Shown: positions 12,640-25,402 of the stretch, one piece after another
Position numbering within the stretch: the stretch's first letter is position 1
Layout: each line of letters opens with the position of its first letter
From: Lycocorax pyrrhopterus obiensis
Taxonomy: Eukaryota > Chordata > Aves > Passeriformes > Paradisaeidae
NCBI GenBank assembly: GCA_014706295.1
Contig: JACSVZ010000011.1
Span: forward strand, 6,744,163 to 6,808,162
DNA length: 64,000 nucleotides
Reading direction: 5' to 3'
Program-made: the position numbers and the translations under genes
Notes under the pieces: generated by a model
What the model saw: only the letters and a program-made list of their open reading frames with translations
Told to the model about the DNA's origin: nothing
The model's database searches: none

Positions 12640-13080
12640 ACCTCTGAAAACATCTACATCAATTATAACTGAATCTCCTTTGCGATCATTTAAAATTCCT
12701 TCCAACTACGGCAGTTTTTGCAATACACCTCAAAAAACTTCCTGTGTGCAAAATTTCCCTCTATTTATGTGCCCTGGTTCTAAATGCTGCTGCTCTATTG
12801 ATTACTGTAATTCAGCTCTAATTGCACTTTTGCAAAGCAGGATGAATAGATTACAGTTGAGCCACGAGGAAGCCAAACATCAATTATTAATATAACAGAG
12901 CTGGCCTTTACCATGTCTGTATTGTTTACCTTGGGGAGTTTAGGAACCTGCTGAATAATATTTATCCTCGTAAATTAACCACTTTAAAATATTTGCTTTC
13001 ATTAAGAAAAGCAACCAGAGTAATGAAATATCCTTTCAGCAAATGCAAACAAGCGCTCAGTGTCTGTAATGATACGTGAA
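12640..13080. promoter_or_regulatory. Candidate conserved non-coding element
   Basis: Motif-rich and repeat-free: CTATTGATTACTGTAATTC near 12796, CTAATTGCACTTTTGCAAAG near 12817, CAATTATTAATATAACAG near 12880, and forkhead-like TATTGTTTACC near 12920. The sparse CpG and dense TAAT/TTGCA words resemble vertebrate developmental enhancers. Conservation is assumed, not shown. Confidence 0.28.
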
Positions 13081-13554
13081 AACCCAATGCACTTTCTCAG
13101 AATGAGGCAGCCTCGGTGGCTCAGAAGGGTTTATATTGTTCACCAGAACACACAGGGCTGGCTGATCTGCAGACTGGCTCAAATGCAGCACAGGGTCTTT
13201 GGTTACTGTCTGAGTCATTGTTGTTATTTGCACAGCTGGTTTAGCCTCGACAGGGATCCAAAACCAGACAGTTTCCGCAATGAGAAAAAGCTAATGGTAA
13301 AGCTGGTATTTCCTCAGTGCAAATTTGTAAAAGTCAATATATCCAAGCCCTGTTTCCCAGGTCCATTCTGGCCAGCACTGTGACCATACATCGATCTCTG
13401 CGTTGCTGTCACTCTCTTGGGTCCCATGTCTTGCCTGTGCATCTTCTGCTTCATTGCTCCAGCAATCTGCATTTGCATTAGCAGCAGTTAATACTGACAG
13501 TTTATACTCTAACCTCGTGCCCTATGGCTCTGGCTGATGATTTAGATATATGGA

Positions 13555-13567
13555 TTTTTTTTTTTTT
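13555..13567. repeat. T(13) homopolymer
   Basis: A simple thymine run after ATATGGA, followed by CAAATATATAAA. No adjoining retroposon body is recognised, so it is probably a simple-sequence expansion. Confidence 0.9.
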
Positions 13568-15894
13568 CAAATATATAAATTGCTAAGCAAGGAAAATTTT
13601 AAATTATTCCTCTGACCTTTGCCTCTTCTCTTTGGATACTTCACCTGCTCAAAGAACAGTCATCCCTTTTTTACCACTAGTTTCATCACCTGCAGAATCA
13701 TCTGGCTTAGTGCAGAGCCTGCCTGGCCAAAGCACAAGGGCTGCCAGTTTGCAACCACATGCACAGACCCGCCAACATTTTCACCTTTGGAGTGAATTTC
13801 CAAATTTTCCACAGGCAGATGGTACCACACACAATTCCTCTTCAGTATTTAATTGCTATTATGAAGGCAACTCACGTGCTGCCCAGATTCTGTGATTGTT
13901 CTGTAGGTAGAGGCAAATTTCCTCTGATGAATAAATACTATGCTTAAAAGCAATTGTTTCTTGAATAAAAAGATTCACCAAAGCTAATTCTGTAAATTTC
14001 CACTGTATCACAATCAAGAACTCACTGTACAGTATTTAATTAGTTAGCCATTTGTAGCTAGGGCTGGAGGCATTCATCATCTTTCCAAAAACATGCACAT
14101 CACCATCTGTAACATCCAGTCAGTATTTTGGCTCTGAATGAGATAAAACATTTAACACATTGGCAGCTAAAAGTTAGGTTTGCTACAGAAGCATCAAATG
14201 TGAATTCTGTTGTGCTGCTCCTTTGAGAGTACAACTCCAGCCATTGTGGTGTAGTCTCTAATCAAAAAGCCTAGAGGGAATCCAATGAAATCTGTGCACA
14301 ACATTCAACTGCAAGAGTATTAATCCAGCTTTATTCCATATCTGATTAGATGAAATCAGCCCTTTCTACCCATTAGGCATCTTTCATCTGCTCCTGCAAT
14401 ATATGTTTTTATTTCTTTTCAATCCTTTGGAAATATTATCAGTGCAGTAGTAGTCTAGCAACTGCTGATCTCTGATAAAAACTTAGGGCTAGATCGTTCC
14501 TAAGAAAGAAAACAAGATACTTCTTGGATTTGCTCAGGAACTGATTAGAAAGCCCTGGAGCAACACAATCCTTGAAGTGAGGAATCTCACAGAGGAGGAG
14601 CAAGGAAGGCTGGTAGCTCTGGCTTGATCACATTCCTGTCCCCAGACACGCTGCCCCGTGGAGGGTTCTGGCACCTCCGAACCTTCCAGCTCCCTCACCC
14701 TGTGTGTTGATTGCCAGGGGCCCACACACCCCCGCACTCCTCAATTCTCAATACATTACTGGCAGATTCCTGGAGCTGAAGATTTCCCTTAGCCCATTCC
14801 AGAGTTAGAGCTTCCCAGAACATAATCCCTTCTGTGTGCCCAGCACTCTGCTTCTTCCTGGGTGTGCAATGTTGAATTTGGCCGTGCTAAAGCCCAAGGG
14901 AACTGGCCTAACCAGCCTGCAGCATCCTCTGTCCTCAATATGCACCTTCCCCTCTTGGGTCAAGTGCAAATTGAATTATTAGCATTTTTTAATTTACTTC
15001 ATTATTACCTGCAAAAATGCTGAACAAGATTATTTTTGACGCTAATTCACTAGAACACCTACTCATTGATTTCTTGTTGACAAGTATCTGTCATGATCTA
15101 AGGGTCTGGCAGTTCTTACAGCACTTACCCCTGTTTTAACAATGTTCAGAGTGCAAGTTTTCCCTAGGAAAGAAAAACGTAGCCCATCACTTTCTATATT
15201 AACCAATGCCTTCAAACGTTTTTGAGTTTATTGAGCAACTTCACAGATTTTTTTTTTTATAGTTCTAGAGACCTGAAACGCATTACAATCCTACAAATTC
15301 TTCCAAACCAGTAATAAAAATGAGCAAGCTCTTCTGAAAAACCTCTCAAAAAAACCTCCCATGGTTCAATGATTAATTCTACTCCTTAAACACCACAGAA
15401 ATCACACAAGGGAGCAAAATCAGGATAAAACATTCATAGGAAGGAAGGCTGCACTGCTTTACTGTCCACCAAATCACCTAATCAACAGGAATATTGAGCA
15501 GTGCTATCGAATTCAGCTATGCAGGTACTTTGGACATAAAGAACAAAAGCAGCTTTATCTGAGATGTTCCATTTTAAAAACACAGTGTAAAAACCATACA
15601 TGAAATAACCAACAATTAGGACAAGTTAAACAGAATTTCTCTCTACTGGATTCACACATTCCTGTGTTCCCTTTTTCTTGCTACTCCCCTCACATGAGAT
15701 ATGATTGACTTCATCCAGGCAAAAAATTTCAATGCTCTTTTTACGTATAAGCCTTGAAGTATTAGGCAAATGGATCTGTTCAGTGAAAGTTTGTTTTCCT
15801 TCAAGAAACTGAGATGAACTGCACTTTAAACTCAAAAGAGACCAAAATAAAAAAAACCCCAGTAGAATGTCCATGATCTTATTTAAAAATAAAG

Positions 15895-15912
15895 AAACAA
15901 ACAAACAAACAC
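15895..15912. repeat. (AAAC)n microsatellite, four units plus
   Basis: Four tandem AAAC units followed by AC. This is a short, simple repeat with no recognised element upstream. Confidence 0.9.
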
Positions 15913-16189
15913 ACTACCCAAAAACCCCAAGAGACAGCTATTTGTTTAGGTGATACTGTACTGAGAAACTTTAAAGACAGCTGTGAATACTCACTTTTTC
16001 ATACAGTGCAGACCACCTTTATTGCAACATGCAAGTAGCAGCCTGTTATATCTAGAACAGATATAATTTTATTAATAGAAAATTTCTCCCTCCAAATGAA
16101 GGCCTCCCATAAATATTTATCTGCATTCAAATAGGAATGCCTCTCATCTCAGAAAAGGATTTATGAACTTTAATGGCAACTTCAGACAA

Positions 16190-16340
16190 TTTGATATGTT
16201 TAGACTTCCCTCATGTAAACAGCTTTGCATTAGCATATGAATGTTATTATCCATGCTTTAACTCTGCCAGACACTGACCACTTTGTTGCATTTTTAATGC
16301 CTTACCTATGAGTTTTTTCATTAAACTTTTTTGATCTACT
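16190..16340. promoter_or_regulatory. POU/octamer-like motif cluster
   Basis: CTTTGCATTAGCATATGAAT (about 16223-16242) packs two octamer-like half sites (TTTGCAT and AGCATATGAAT) next to ATGTTATTATCCATGC. The segment is repeat-free. POU binding is inferred from the motif alone. Confidence 0.2.
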
Positions 16341-17029
16341 GTTAGCTTTGATGTCAGCTTGAGAAAGAATTCTGCCTGTTTGCATATCAGTGAGCTAAAA
16401 GTTACTTAGAAACACTTCACACCAGCCGAAATTACAAAAAAGGCCTTACACAGCTAGACTTGCTTCTGTGTTATAACACAGGTATCTGACGAAAACGTAT
16501 TAAGTACCACAAAGGGTGCAAAGATATTTGAATCTGAAGTGCATATAACATCATGCTAATTCTTACTGCAGTAGAGGTTTGGGGAAAATTGGAATTCTTA
16601 TTTCACAGAAAAAAGGTACTTTAACATGTTGTTTTCTAAAGCCTAGGTGAATTGAAATTACACGTATAAATGTGGATTCACACAGAGAGGAGAGAGAGAT
16701 CCTCCTGATATCTTTGAAGAAGAAGGAACTTCATTTACATCTTCCTGTTATCTTTGCTATAATAATGACCAACATGTGCCTGATACCAGAGTGATGAAAA
16801 GGATTTTTCCTGGATGGAGAAGACATCAAATATGGTAATTATTAAGGTTCCTAATGAACCTCTACCACCAGAAGAGATTCTGCTCTTCAAGTTTCCTATT
16901 TAAAGTGTCTATTGAAACTTTTCCTGAAAAGGGAAAATAAAGGGATAGATAGACAAGATCCTTCCTTTCCAACTTGTTTAACTTTTATTTTTACCTTGGC
17001 TGACTCACCTACAAAACAGTAAATAAGGT

Positions 17030-17055
17030 AAAAAAAAATATATATATATATATAT
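17030..17055. repeat. A-run followed by (TA)n microsatellite
   Basis: Nine or so A bases lead into about nine AT dinucleotides (17038-17055). The tract is likely length-polymorphic. Confidence 0.92.
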
Positions 17056-18169
17056 CATTACAATGAATTGAAGACAAGGCTACACTGATCATCTTTCATC
17101 TAAACTGATGTGCACACTTGGATTATAACAAAGACTATATTTTTACATGCTTGAAAAAACATCTCTTTTATCCAGTACTTCCCTCAGTTGAAACTGATTC
17201 CTGTCAGTAGTGACTCCTACTGCTAATGGTGGATATTCTCATAAAACACTTTGTGCTACATTTCTTCAAGTCTCAGTTTAAGAAGTTAATGAAAGCGTCT
17301 CTCCCACGACAAAAAATCCCACCTAGGAGATATAAGCAAATGGATACCTCAGAAGGTTGAAATAATTAGATAATCCACCCTGATACAGGCAGGAAATTGC
17401 ATGCAGTGTTGTTTCACCTCCTGCAATAGATGTAGCCCCGAAGCTCTCTTGGATTAACTCAATTATTTATCATCACCTTCTTATCAGTCTACTTGTGCCT
17501 GAAACAAATTCCATGGTAAAATAAAACACGAGGAACCTGCTATGTCAGTGGACTGAAATCGCTCCTGTGACTGCTCCAATCCCTGATTTACACAGGGCCA
17601 ATGGGAATTGCCACGGGAGTCAGGCTAATCGTCCATTTCATCCTTTTCATCACTGTGCCCTAGAAAGGAACAAAATGCTCTGCAGCAGGAAGGGCTGGTA
17701 AACATTTAGAGAGTCATGTTCCTGTTCCACCCACCCTCCCACTGAAACTGCTTCCAATTAAATGTGAGAGTTTACACCCCTACCAGAAGCAAGTCTAGAG
17801 TTGGATTTGTGTTGGTTACTATTGTGGCTTTGGCTAAGAGCCAGCTGCAGTCCAACTGAAGTTTTTCACACTTGCCAGTTTCCCCTTCTGCTCAATATTC
17901 CTCAATTATTTTCAGTACTGGTCTAGAAATCAGTTTTCCAGGATGCAGATCACACATTGCCTTACTACAATTTTTTCTTGGTTATCTACCCATTCCCGTA
18001 CTTCGCAAAGGTCTTTAAATCAGTAAAATTGAGCTAAAACCTTGAGAGAAATGCTGTTTCCCTAGTTAGCTCTGTGCACGTACCTGGGGAGATCCAGGGC
18101 GTGCTCAGCTCTCAGAGCTTCCACCAAACTGTTTTAACTCCATCTCACCAAACTGTTGCACTCAATATG

Positions 18170-18330
18170 CATTGATAATAGGAAGAGTGAAGCAGCTAAA
18201 AGCTGAAGTCTTCTATAGTGATTTTAATTAAGGGTCTGTCACCATCTGAATTATTATTGTTACTTTAGGAATTACATTGCAGCATCAATTATTATAATAA
18301 AGAAGCCTGGCAACTGTGATCTTAGCCAAA
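18170..18330. promoter_or_regulatory. Candidate enhancer-like block upstream of the CpG island
   Basis: It contains GATTTTAATTAAGGGTCTGT (about 18219), GAATTATTATTGTTACTTT (about 18249) and CATCAATTATTATAATAAAG (about 18284), with no repeat sequence. It lies roughly 0.8 kb left of the CpG island, so it could act on a promoter there. This is inference. Confidence 0.25.
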
Positions 18331-19089
18331 GTGTCTGAAAGAGGTTTTCACTCGCATTGTGCCTTTTGGGCCACTGGGGAGAAAGAAATTCAGATGGCTT
18401 CCACTTGGAAGAGGAGCTTCGATGTTGCCAGATACTTCCACAATTAACAGCTGTTTAGCTATAGAGGCAATAAATGCCCCGACCCACCTCTGAAGCCCAC
18501 ATCCTTCCCCAGGGCACTCCTACAGTTCCCCACCCAAGCACTTATTCCCTTCCTGGGGCTCATGCTCCCCACACTTGCTCTATCACTGCGTCTCCAGCTC
18601 ACCAAAGTCCCCTCTGATTGTGCTGTTCTCTCTTACAAACACACATCAGCAGAGTGAAACCCAGAGAAAGCCTCCCACTCCTCCTGTACAGCCCGAGTAC
18701 AGTTTGTTTGAAACATGAGGGGTCCTGTCTTTGGGCTGACAGTGGCAAATGCGTAGCTGGGTGGTGTTATAAAACAGCACAATTGTCAACTGTTCTAAGG
18801 GGAAAAGCAGGTATTCTGAATCCAAAACTGTACTTTATCAAATCATGAGGAAAATCAGACAAAAGCCAAAATACGAGAGTCTCAGCCAAAGACTTTAACA
18901 CACGAGCTCCCCCAGGAGCGATGCTGAGTGTGGTGGGACCCCTCCTGCTGTGACTAGTCCCTGGGGATGGTGGCAAGTAGCTGCTTTGGTGGCTGTGGCA
19001 GGGCCTCCTGACAGCCATCTCCCGGCACTGCCATGGAGAGAGGAGCAGGAAGAAGCCACATTCCCACCGAGAGCACGGGGTGCAGCTGA

Positions 19090-19560
19090 AGCACCCGCAG
19101 GAGCACCCTGCGCGCTGACCACGGGAACCTCCGCCCGCTGCCAGCCTTGGGGAACCCCAGCGCCACATCCCTGCCACCTCCGGCGCGCCCGAGGGACTGG
19201 CTGCTTTTTTACACCCTCACAGCTTTTAGGGAACTATGAGCGATGAGCGCAGGAGGAGCAGGGCAGCGCTGTCCCTGCCGAGGGCTCCGGTGACGCGCGG
19301 ATGTCGGCGGCAGCCCCGCGCTCGGCAAAGGGAAGCGATGCCCGGAGCGCGTCTGCGGTCCTCAGGCTCCCCCTGCCTGCACCCACGGGCGTGCGGCAGC
19401 GCGGAAACTCAGCCAGGGGGTCATTTCCTACTTGGTTCAGAACTTCCTCGGACGTCTGGGTTGAGATCCCTTTCCCTTCGCGTCAAAAACCACATTTACC
19501 TAATTTACAAAAGCGCGTCTCTTGGCTAATAGGATGCAGACGCAGCTCGTTTTTCAGCAT
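19090..19560. promoter_or_regulatory. CpG island, candidate promoter/first exon
   Basis: I counted by eye about 42 CpG dinucleotides between roughly 19090 and 19560, while the surrounding kilobases hold only a few each. The core at 19240-19400 includes GGTGACGCGCGGATGTCGGC and CCCGGAGCGCGTCTGCGG. An E2F-like TTTCCCTTCGCG sits at 19471-19482. CpG clusters of this kind normally mark unmethylated vertebrate promoters. I saw no TATA box or convincing first-exon donor on either strand, so the direction is undetermined. Open frames over it (18767-19177 -, 19236-19529 +, 19301-19618 +) run in conflicting directions and are probably due to scarcity of stop codons in GC-rich DNA. Confidence 0.6.
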
Positions 19561-20072
19561 ACAGATGCAATGGTTTTGCTGTGTCCCCAAGGACAACCAA
19601 AACTACAACAGCAAATAGCTGAGCATAATATAAAATTCACACTCTAAAGAAGAGAGAAATAATCTTGGTGGTGGGTTAAGCAGAGTTCAGTGACTAACAA
19701 AAATGTGGAAGATTACATAGGTTTTGAAGATAACTGAAAACCTTTTTTTTTTGTTATTTAGAGCTTCATTATCTTTTTTGCTAAGCAGCACTTAATTATA
19801 CAACTTCTCTAATTTTGAGTATAATTTTAAAGCCCATTTTAGGATGAATCCTTAAAAACTGCAGTTCAAGTTGCAGCATTTAATTCTAAATAGTCAGCAA
19901 CGCAGCCTTCAGAAGTACACAGCTCTTGGGTGAAGAAATATCACTGCCTTAGGATAGGGCCAGAGTTTCACTCCTGCTTACAAAAGTAAAATGATTTGCA
20001 TCATTTCTTTCAGATTGCTGTAGCATATCAGGATGTGGAGAGCATTAGAGTGGACTAATTTCACTCTAAGTT

Positions 20073-20109
20073 TTATATATATACACGTACACACACCCAT
20101 ATATATAAA
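20073..20109. repeat. Mixed (TA)n/(CA)n simple repeat with AT arms
   Basis: TATATATATA runs into a CA-rich middle (ACACGTACACACACCC) and back into ATATATATAAA. The AT ends are mutually complementary, so the tract could extrude as a weak hairpin. Confidence 0.85.
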
Positions 20110-20365
20110 GCTGGAATCTTACTGCATTTTTTCGCGAAGAAATAACAGCTTAAACAATTTGTTATTTTTATATGTTTACCCAGGCTTCACCTTAGATCAT
20201 TTATTGTCTGAAAAACAATCTGTTAACATTTAAGACACGCCGGGTCTGCCCTGCATTACTTGGGTTTCGTTCCAAAAGCAGCATTATGTGTTGGTTGGAA
20301 AGCATATAAAACATGTTTGTACAGCTGATGTCATCTTTCTCCGGCGTGGGTCTGCACAGTTCACA

Positions 20366-20386
20366 CACCACCACCACCACCACCAC
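20366..20386. repeat. (CAC)7 trinucleotide repeat
   Basis: Seven perfect CAC units preceded by CACA. In one forward frame it reads as polyhistidine and in a reverse frame as polyvaline, but neither open frame is otherwise protein-like. I treat it as a microsatellite. Confidence 0.93.
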
Positions 20387-23300
20387 TTCACAGCTCTCGC
20401 CACAAAATACATCTGGCAAGAAAAGCCTAAAGCTCATTTAGGAAAAAATAGAGCAAATCTTCACCTTTCCCAGCTGGGTCTCATCCAGCAGATCTGATTA
20501 ACTGGTTTGGCAGCCACTCTACCAGAAAGCCACAGCACAGTGTAACACAGTGCTACTCCACAACTTTATCTTAATGCAAATCATGAGGCTGTTTACAGGT
20601 ACTCAGAAAGTGATAGATACTCTTAGTCCCCAGTTCAGAATCTCCTTCAAATGAGCAATAAAATAATGGCCATTCTCTCTTCTGCAAACAGGCCCAGGCT
20701 CTGCTAAGCCCCCAAGAGTGGAATTCACCCAATGTCAAGGATCTTCCTTGAGGCTCTCATACACAAAAGGCTGCCAAGGCCTTGTACTTCCATCAAGCAA
20801 GTTTTCCAAGGCAGTACCTTAGTGTGCAGTTCCAGATGTATACACCTGCTCAATGCTATTCTTTCAAAATCTGTCTCAAATCACAATTTTATGTGGGGTC
20901 AAATTTTCTGTTTTGCTTCTGTGCTTCACATAAGGGACAGCTATATTTGAGTAGCAGTTGAAATGACTCTATGTATGCTTTGTACACAGCAATATGGCAT
21001 CTTGAGTAAATTATTTTTTCATAGGCTCAAATTTAAAATATGATAAAAATAATCCCAAGGTATAGGATTTGCACTTGGGTCCATAAGGCCTGGTTTACCA
21101 TTTTTATAGAAATATTTTTTAAAAAAATAAAACCCCAAACTAGACATTCATTCTTTAAGCTGTCCTGTTCCTTGTTTTCTATCCAGCTCCAAGACCTTGA
21201 AATATAAATAGCACCAGAGTAAACCAGGCACAGAAACATGCACTAACTCTTTCTGCAGGCATAAAGAAAAGTGACTCACTTATGACAGGTATATCCATTT
21301 GATCGTTACCTGAAAAATATTCAGAACATTCATCCCTGGGAGACACAGCATCCTGCCAGGGCTGAGGGCTGTCATATTTTATGCAACTCATGTCTTTAGT
21401 GAATCAAGATTATTACATCCACCAATATAAGCCTAAAGGGGAATCACAGTAGAGAATCAGGCTGCAAATTTTCTCATTATAAGGAAGTTGAGAATTTTGG
21501 TCTGGACCCAGTCTTCCCCTAAGCTATGAGGCATTCACAGAAAGTCCCCTAGTACAGCATTCTCAGCTACACATCCATTATATACTCCATTACAGAGTCT
21601 CCTGAAACTCAAGTTCCATGAGACTTCCCCAGAAATCCTCGTTTTGACATCCCTCACTCCACACCATGTAAGAGCAGCATCACAAGTTAACGCCTCTAAT
21701 AAATACCAGAATCCTTTGTACAGGGGAAGACAGACCAACAGGACAGTACAAACTAAAGAGGAGCAGCAATATGCTACCCAGTTCTGATTCCCAAAACAGA
21801 AACTAGAAATTCCCAGTCCCCAAAACATCAGAGCTATTTGATCTCTACAGAAGGAAGGAAAGGATCCTGACTCAGCCTTGTGTCTAGCAGCATTTCTGTC
21901 ACAGGCTCCGCAGGCATTCCTGCAAGACTCAGCTGGACTCATGCTAAGCAGCAGGAGAGGAAGGCATGGCAGGAATGTTACTGTTGTGCTGCACCTCTAA
22001 TCTAATCTAATCAGATTCTTTCTCAGAATCAAGTTGTATATAAAAAAAACTTAGCCTGGCTTTACCAATCTACCTAATCCATATTGGCTCCATTTGCATC
22101 TCCTACCAAATCTCAGTGTTAAAAGACTGCAGCACCTGTGAACCACCACCAGACCAGTTACAAGCACCACCTCTCTTCTTCACCCTGGCACAGGGAGGGA
22201 GCTACAGCCTTGCCAGGGCTCAGCACAGCCCTCCAGCCTCAGCACTCGCACATCCCTTTGGAGCGCTGCTAGCACAGACATGTTCTCCCAGCAACAACTG
22301 CCTTCTCCTTGTGGGGACAGCTGAGGGGAATCAGAATGGGCTTTTTCACCTGCCTGTCCCTCATTCATTCCTTGGGCTCATTAAACATTTTAGGAGGTAG
22401 GGGCTGGGTCTGCTCAGAGAAACACTGGTTTCAAAATCCCTCTAGAAACCAGGAGAGATTTGATGCCACATCTGTCCCTTCTGCCCTCAGCTCTGCGTGA
22501 CTACTAGTTTTCATTAAAATATCTACCTTTTAGTTCCATTTGGGAGTTTACTTTTCTTCCCCTACCCACCACTCCCCACTCTCTCCAGCCACCCCAGTAA
22601 GCTGGCAACTCCTTCAGAGGGCAGCGGTCACATCTGGCAACTATGTCTCTTTACCAACACTTAACAACACTGCATAAACAGTGGAAAAATGTGGAAGAAG
22701 TGTTTACAGTAGCTGCATTTCATAGGAGAGATTTATGGGCCTATTAAAAATTATTAGGCTTTACTTCTTCAGTGACAAAGCTGCTTTCATAAACTGCTCT
22801 CGACAGTTTCATATCCAGAGTCTGCAGGATGCTTATTTTCACTTTTTTTAAGTGCCATATTTCCTTCATCATTGGGGTTTTTCTGTTTTGCTGTTTAAAA
22901 CAGCAGTTCCCTAATTCTTCTGACCTAGCAATTCAGTTTAAAAGTATATGTCGCACTTAAGGCATGGATGGACAGCATGACTGCAGGCACTGCTGTGATT
23001 AATGCTGAAAAGCATTCCCAAATGTCCAAATAACTAAAATGTGCTGATACTCAATTGCTGATATACTTTGATTGGATTCAGGGACCTGGGAAAAGACTGG
23101 GAAAGTCTTAATACCTAAGCATGGCAGGCATGGAGGCAGGACAATGAAAATGTCCTTTTCGTATTGGATACAGTACCAGATGTCACCCTTCCACCCTCTG
23201 ATTCACAAAGAAACAGAAGGATTAGTCCCATCCATTCTTACTCATGAAGGCAATGATTCCTTCCTTTAACATCCACATATCCATTCTCAGTGGCTACAAG

Positions 23301-23500
23301 GAGAAGTCTGAAGCCTCTCTATTTACTACAGGACCATAATCCTAAATTTTGCTTCAGTTTATTAAACTGATAAAACTATTTGCATACATACTTTTCTTGG
23401 AATTCAAATTAGGAAATCATTCCTGCTCTAATACATGAGCCATAGATGATACAGCTGAACGAAGAGTTAAATTCAGGAGTAGTTTCATTTTAATCTATAC

Positions 23501-23515
23501 AATAATAATAATAAT
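23501..23515. repeat. (AAT)5 microsatellite followed by a T run
   Basis: Five AAT units precede a short T tract and an A tract. Simple sequence only. Confidence 0.9.
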
Positions 23516-25402
23516 TTTTTTTAAAAATCAATATTTTCAGAATTTTGAGCTGAAGCAATAGCTGGAAAATGCCCTACCCCCCAAGTTTCATTTGGATTTG
23601 CTTAGGAGAAAATTCATATCAGAACTTTCTCAGCATACAAAGACCTTTGAAATGGGCTTTTTCTCTGTTTACAAAGGCAATCCTTTGTGTGATACAGACA
23701 TTTTGGACAGCAACAATAAAAATGTATCTAGCTGGAATCTGTTACCTGCTTCCACAAATAATAACAAATCACAGTACTATGATTCTGTGCTACAATTGCC
23801 AAAAAAAGGATTGTTCCTATTTCAGAGGATACCAAAGCTCTGTGTTTGCTGTCAAGGCATTTTCAAAGATTTCTGTCCATTGCATCCCTGGAGTCCCCAG
23901 TGCTGGTCAGGTACTCCAGGTTACAGACAGCAGTTACAGTCAAATTGTGTTAATAATTAAACACAAGGCTGTACAGGAGCAGCCATCATCATTTACATGC
24001 TAAAACGGGTAAAATCTCAGTGGTAAATCACAATGACAAAAAATGGTTTATTCAGATTAATCCTAGTTAAATCATATACATTTTTCAATATATCCCAGTT
24101 GTCTTTTTCACAGAAAAGATGAACGTGACCTGAATAGGAGAAGACCGACTTCAACCTAGCTGAAGCCATTCACAAGAAGAGGGGACAAAATTCCAAGCTG
24201 GCAGGTAAGAGAGAAAACAACTTCAAGTTTTCCTCCAGACTTTGGTGGCCCCCAGTGTGCAATATAACCCAATAACACCATTTGGCAACACCAGCAAGCC
24301 GCCACTGACCAGAAAAGAAATTAAAATTCAGCACTAGCCCAAATTAGCTGCTGTTTGCTAAAACAGGAAGGATGCTGCAAACCAAAATGTTGCAATACTC
24401 CAGAGCAGTGGAGTTTGTAAGCTGAATGACAATGACTTGCAAGATCCCTTGCTAATAAACAATTGGGTGGGACCAATTCCTCAATTTGTATCGAGCTGAA
24501 TACAACTCAAAACTGCATGAAGTGGGACATCCTTCTTCACTGCAACATCTATTATTTCCAGTGCTAGTCTGCTGGAAGGAAACTATCAGCCTGAGATTAT
24601 CTAATGTGCACCCAGTTTCCTGAGCAATTCTGTTTTTCCTCTAAATACAAAGGAAAATAAACATGTCTAGAAAGGTACTTCTGTGTGTAGGGAATACAAG
24701 AACAAACTGTTTTTTCCCTTATTAGGTACCTTGGAATGGTTTAGCATCAATGATGGAAGTGGGATGACTCATAGGAATAATTACTTTTATGGGTACAAAC
24801 ACTCTGCATTCAGGACTGGAGCCCATATAATTATTCCCAGTAAGTGCACTGAGCAGATAAGGAGTTCCTCACATGCATGTTTGCAATATATAAACCCACA
24901 CTTGTATTTCTTTTTACTATTATTATTTTTTTTATTGTTGTCACTTTAAGCACTGCAGACAGAAACACGGGAGCTGCTCTGTGCTGTGTCCTAGGAAGCA
25001 GACTGCAAACTCTGAGATCACAGCTGGGAAACAGAGAGAGAGCTGTGCTCCCTGAGGGCTGCTATAAAGTTAAAATACAAAGTCAGGTGAACAAAAGAAG
25101 GCAATATTCAAACCAGAGACGTTCACAGGATTTTGACACTTTCAAAAAATCATCCTAAAATATTGTCTGGAGTTTTAGAGAATGTGGAAAATCATGTAGG
25201 GAGAACAAACTGCCTTAATGTCAAGGATCAATCACTAAATTCTAAAAACCTTTGGTGAGATAAATACAAGGCAAAGTGACACCCTATGCCAATATTGTCT
25301 GTATGCATGGACATTAAGAGTGCACAACATGTCAAACATTAGCAACTAATGCTTCAGAGCAGCTCCAGAAATGTGCAGCTTTCTTTTTCTCCCTGCCTGA
25401 AA

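Larger units (their letters stand above)
9441..18890. other. Non-coding unique sequence with several AT-rich blocks
   Basis: I recognise no gene and no interspersed transposon in this stretch. It contains candidate regulatory blocks (10660-11460, 12640-13080, 16190-16340, 18170-18330), simple repeats at 15895-15912 and 17030-17055, and a 13-base T run at 13555-13567. The longest open frame is 107 codons (13060-13383, +), with no recognisable domain. Confidence 0.65.
19561..25402. other. Non-coding unique sequence right of the CpG island
   Basis: It contains simple repeats (20073-20109, 20366-20386, 21997-22011 as CTAAT x3, 23501-23515) and no recognised transposon. The longest open frames are 144 and 122 codons, overlapping in two frames (23569-24003, +), and 135 codons on - (21535-21942). 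None has a known motif. No gene is called. Confidence 0.65.

Noticed and set aside
20288..20497. Open frame with a run of histidines (and a polyvaline frame on the other strand, 20201-20437)
   Set aside because: The runs are simply the (CAC)7 microsatellite read in frame; the remaining residues are not protein-like.
21535..21942. 135-codon reverse frame rich in cysteine and tryptophan
   Set aside because: Cysteine spacing matches no pattern I know and there is no supporting context.
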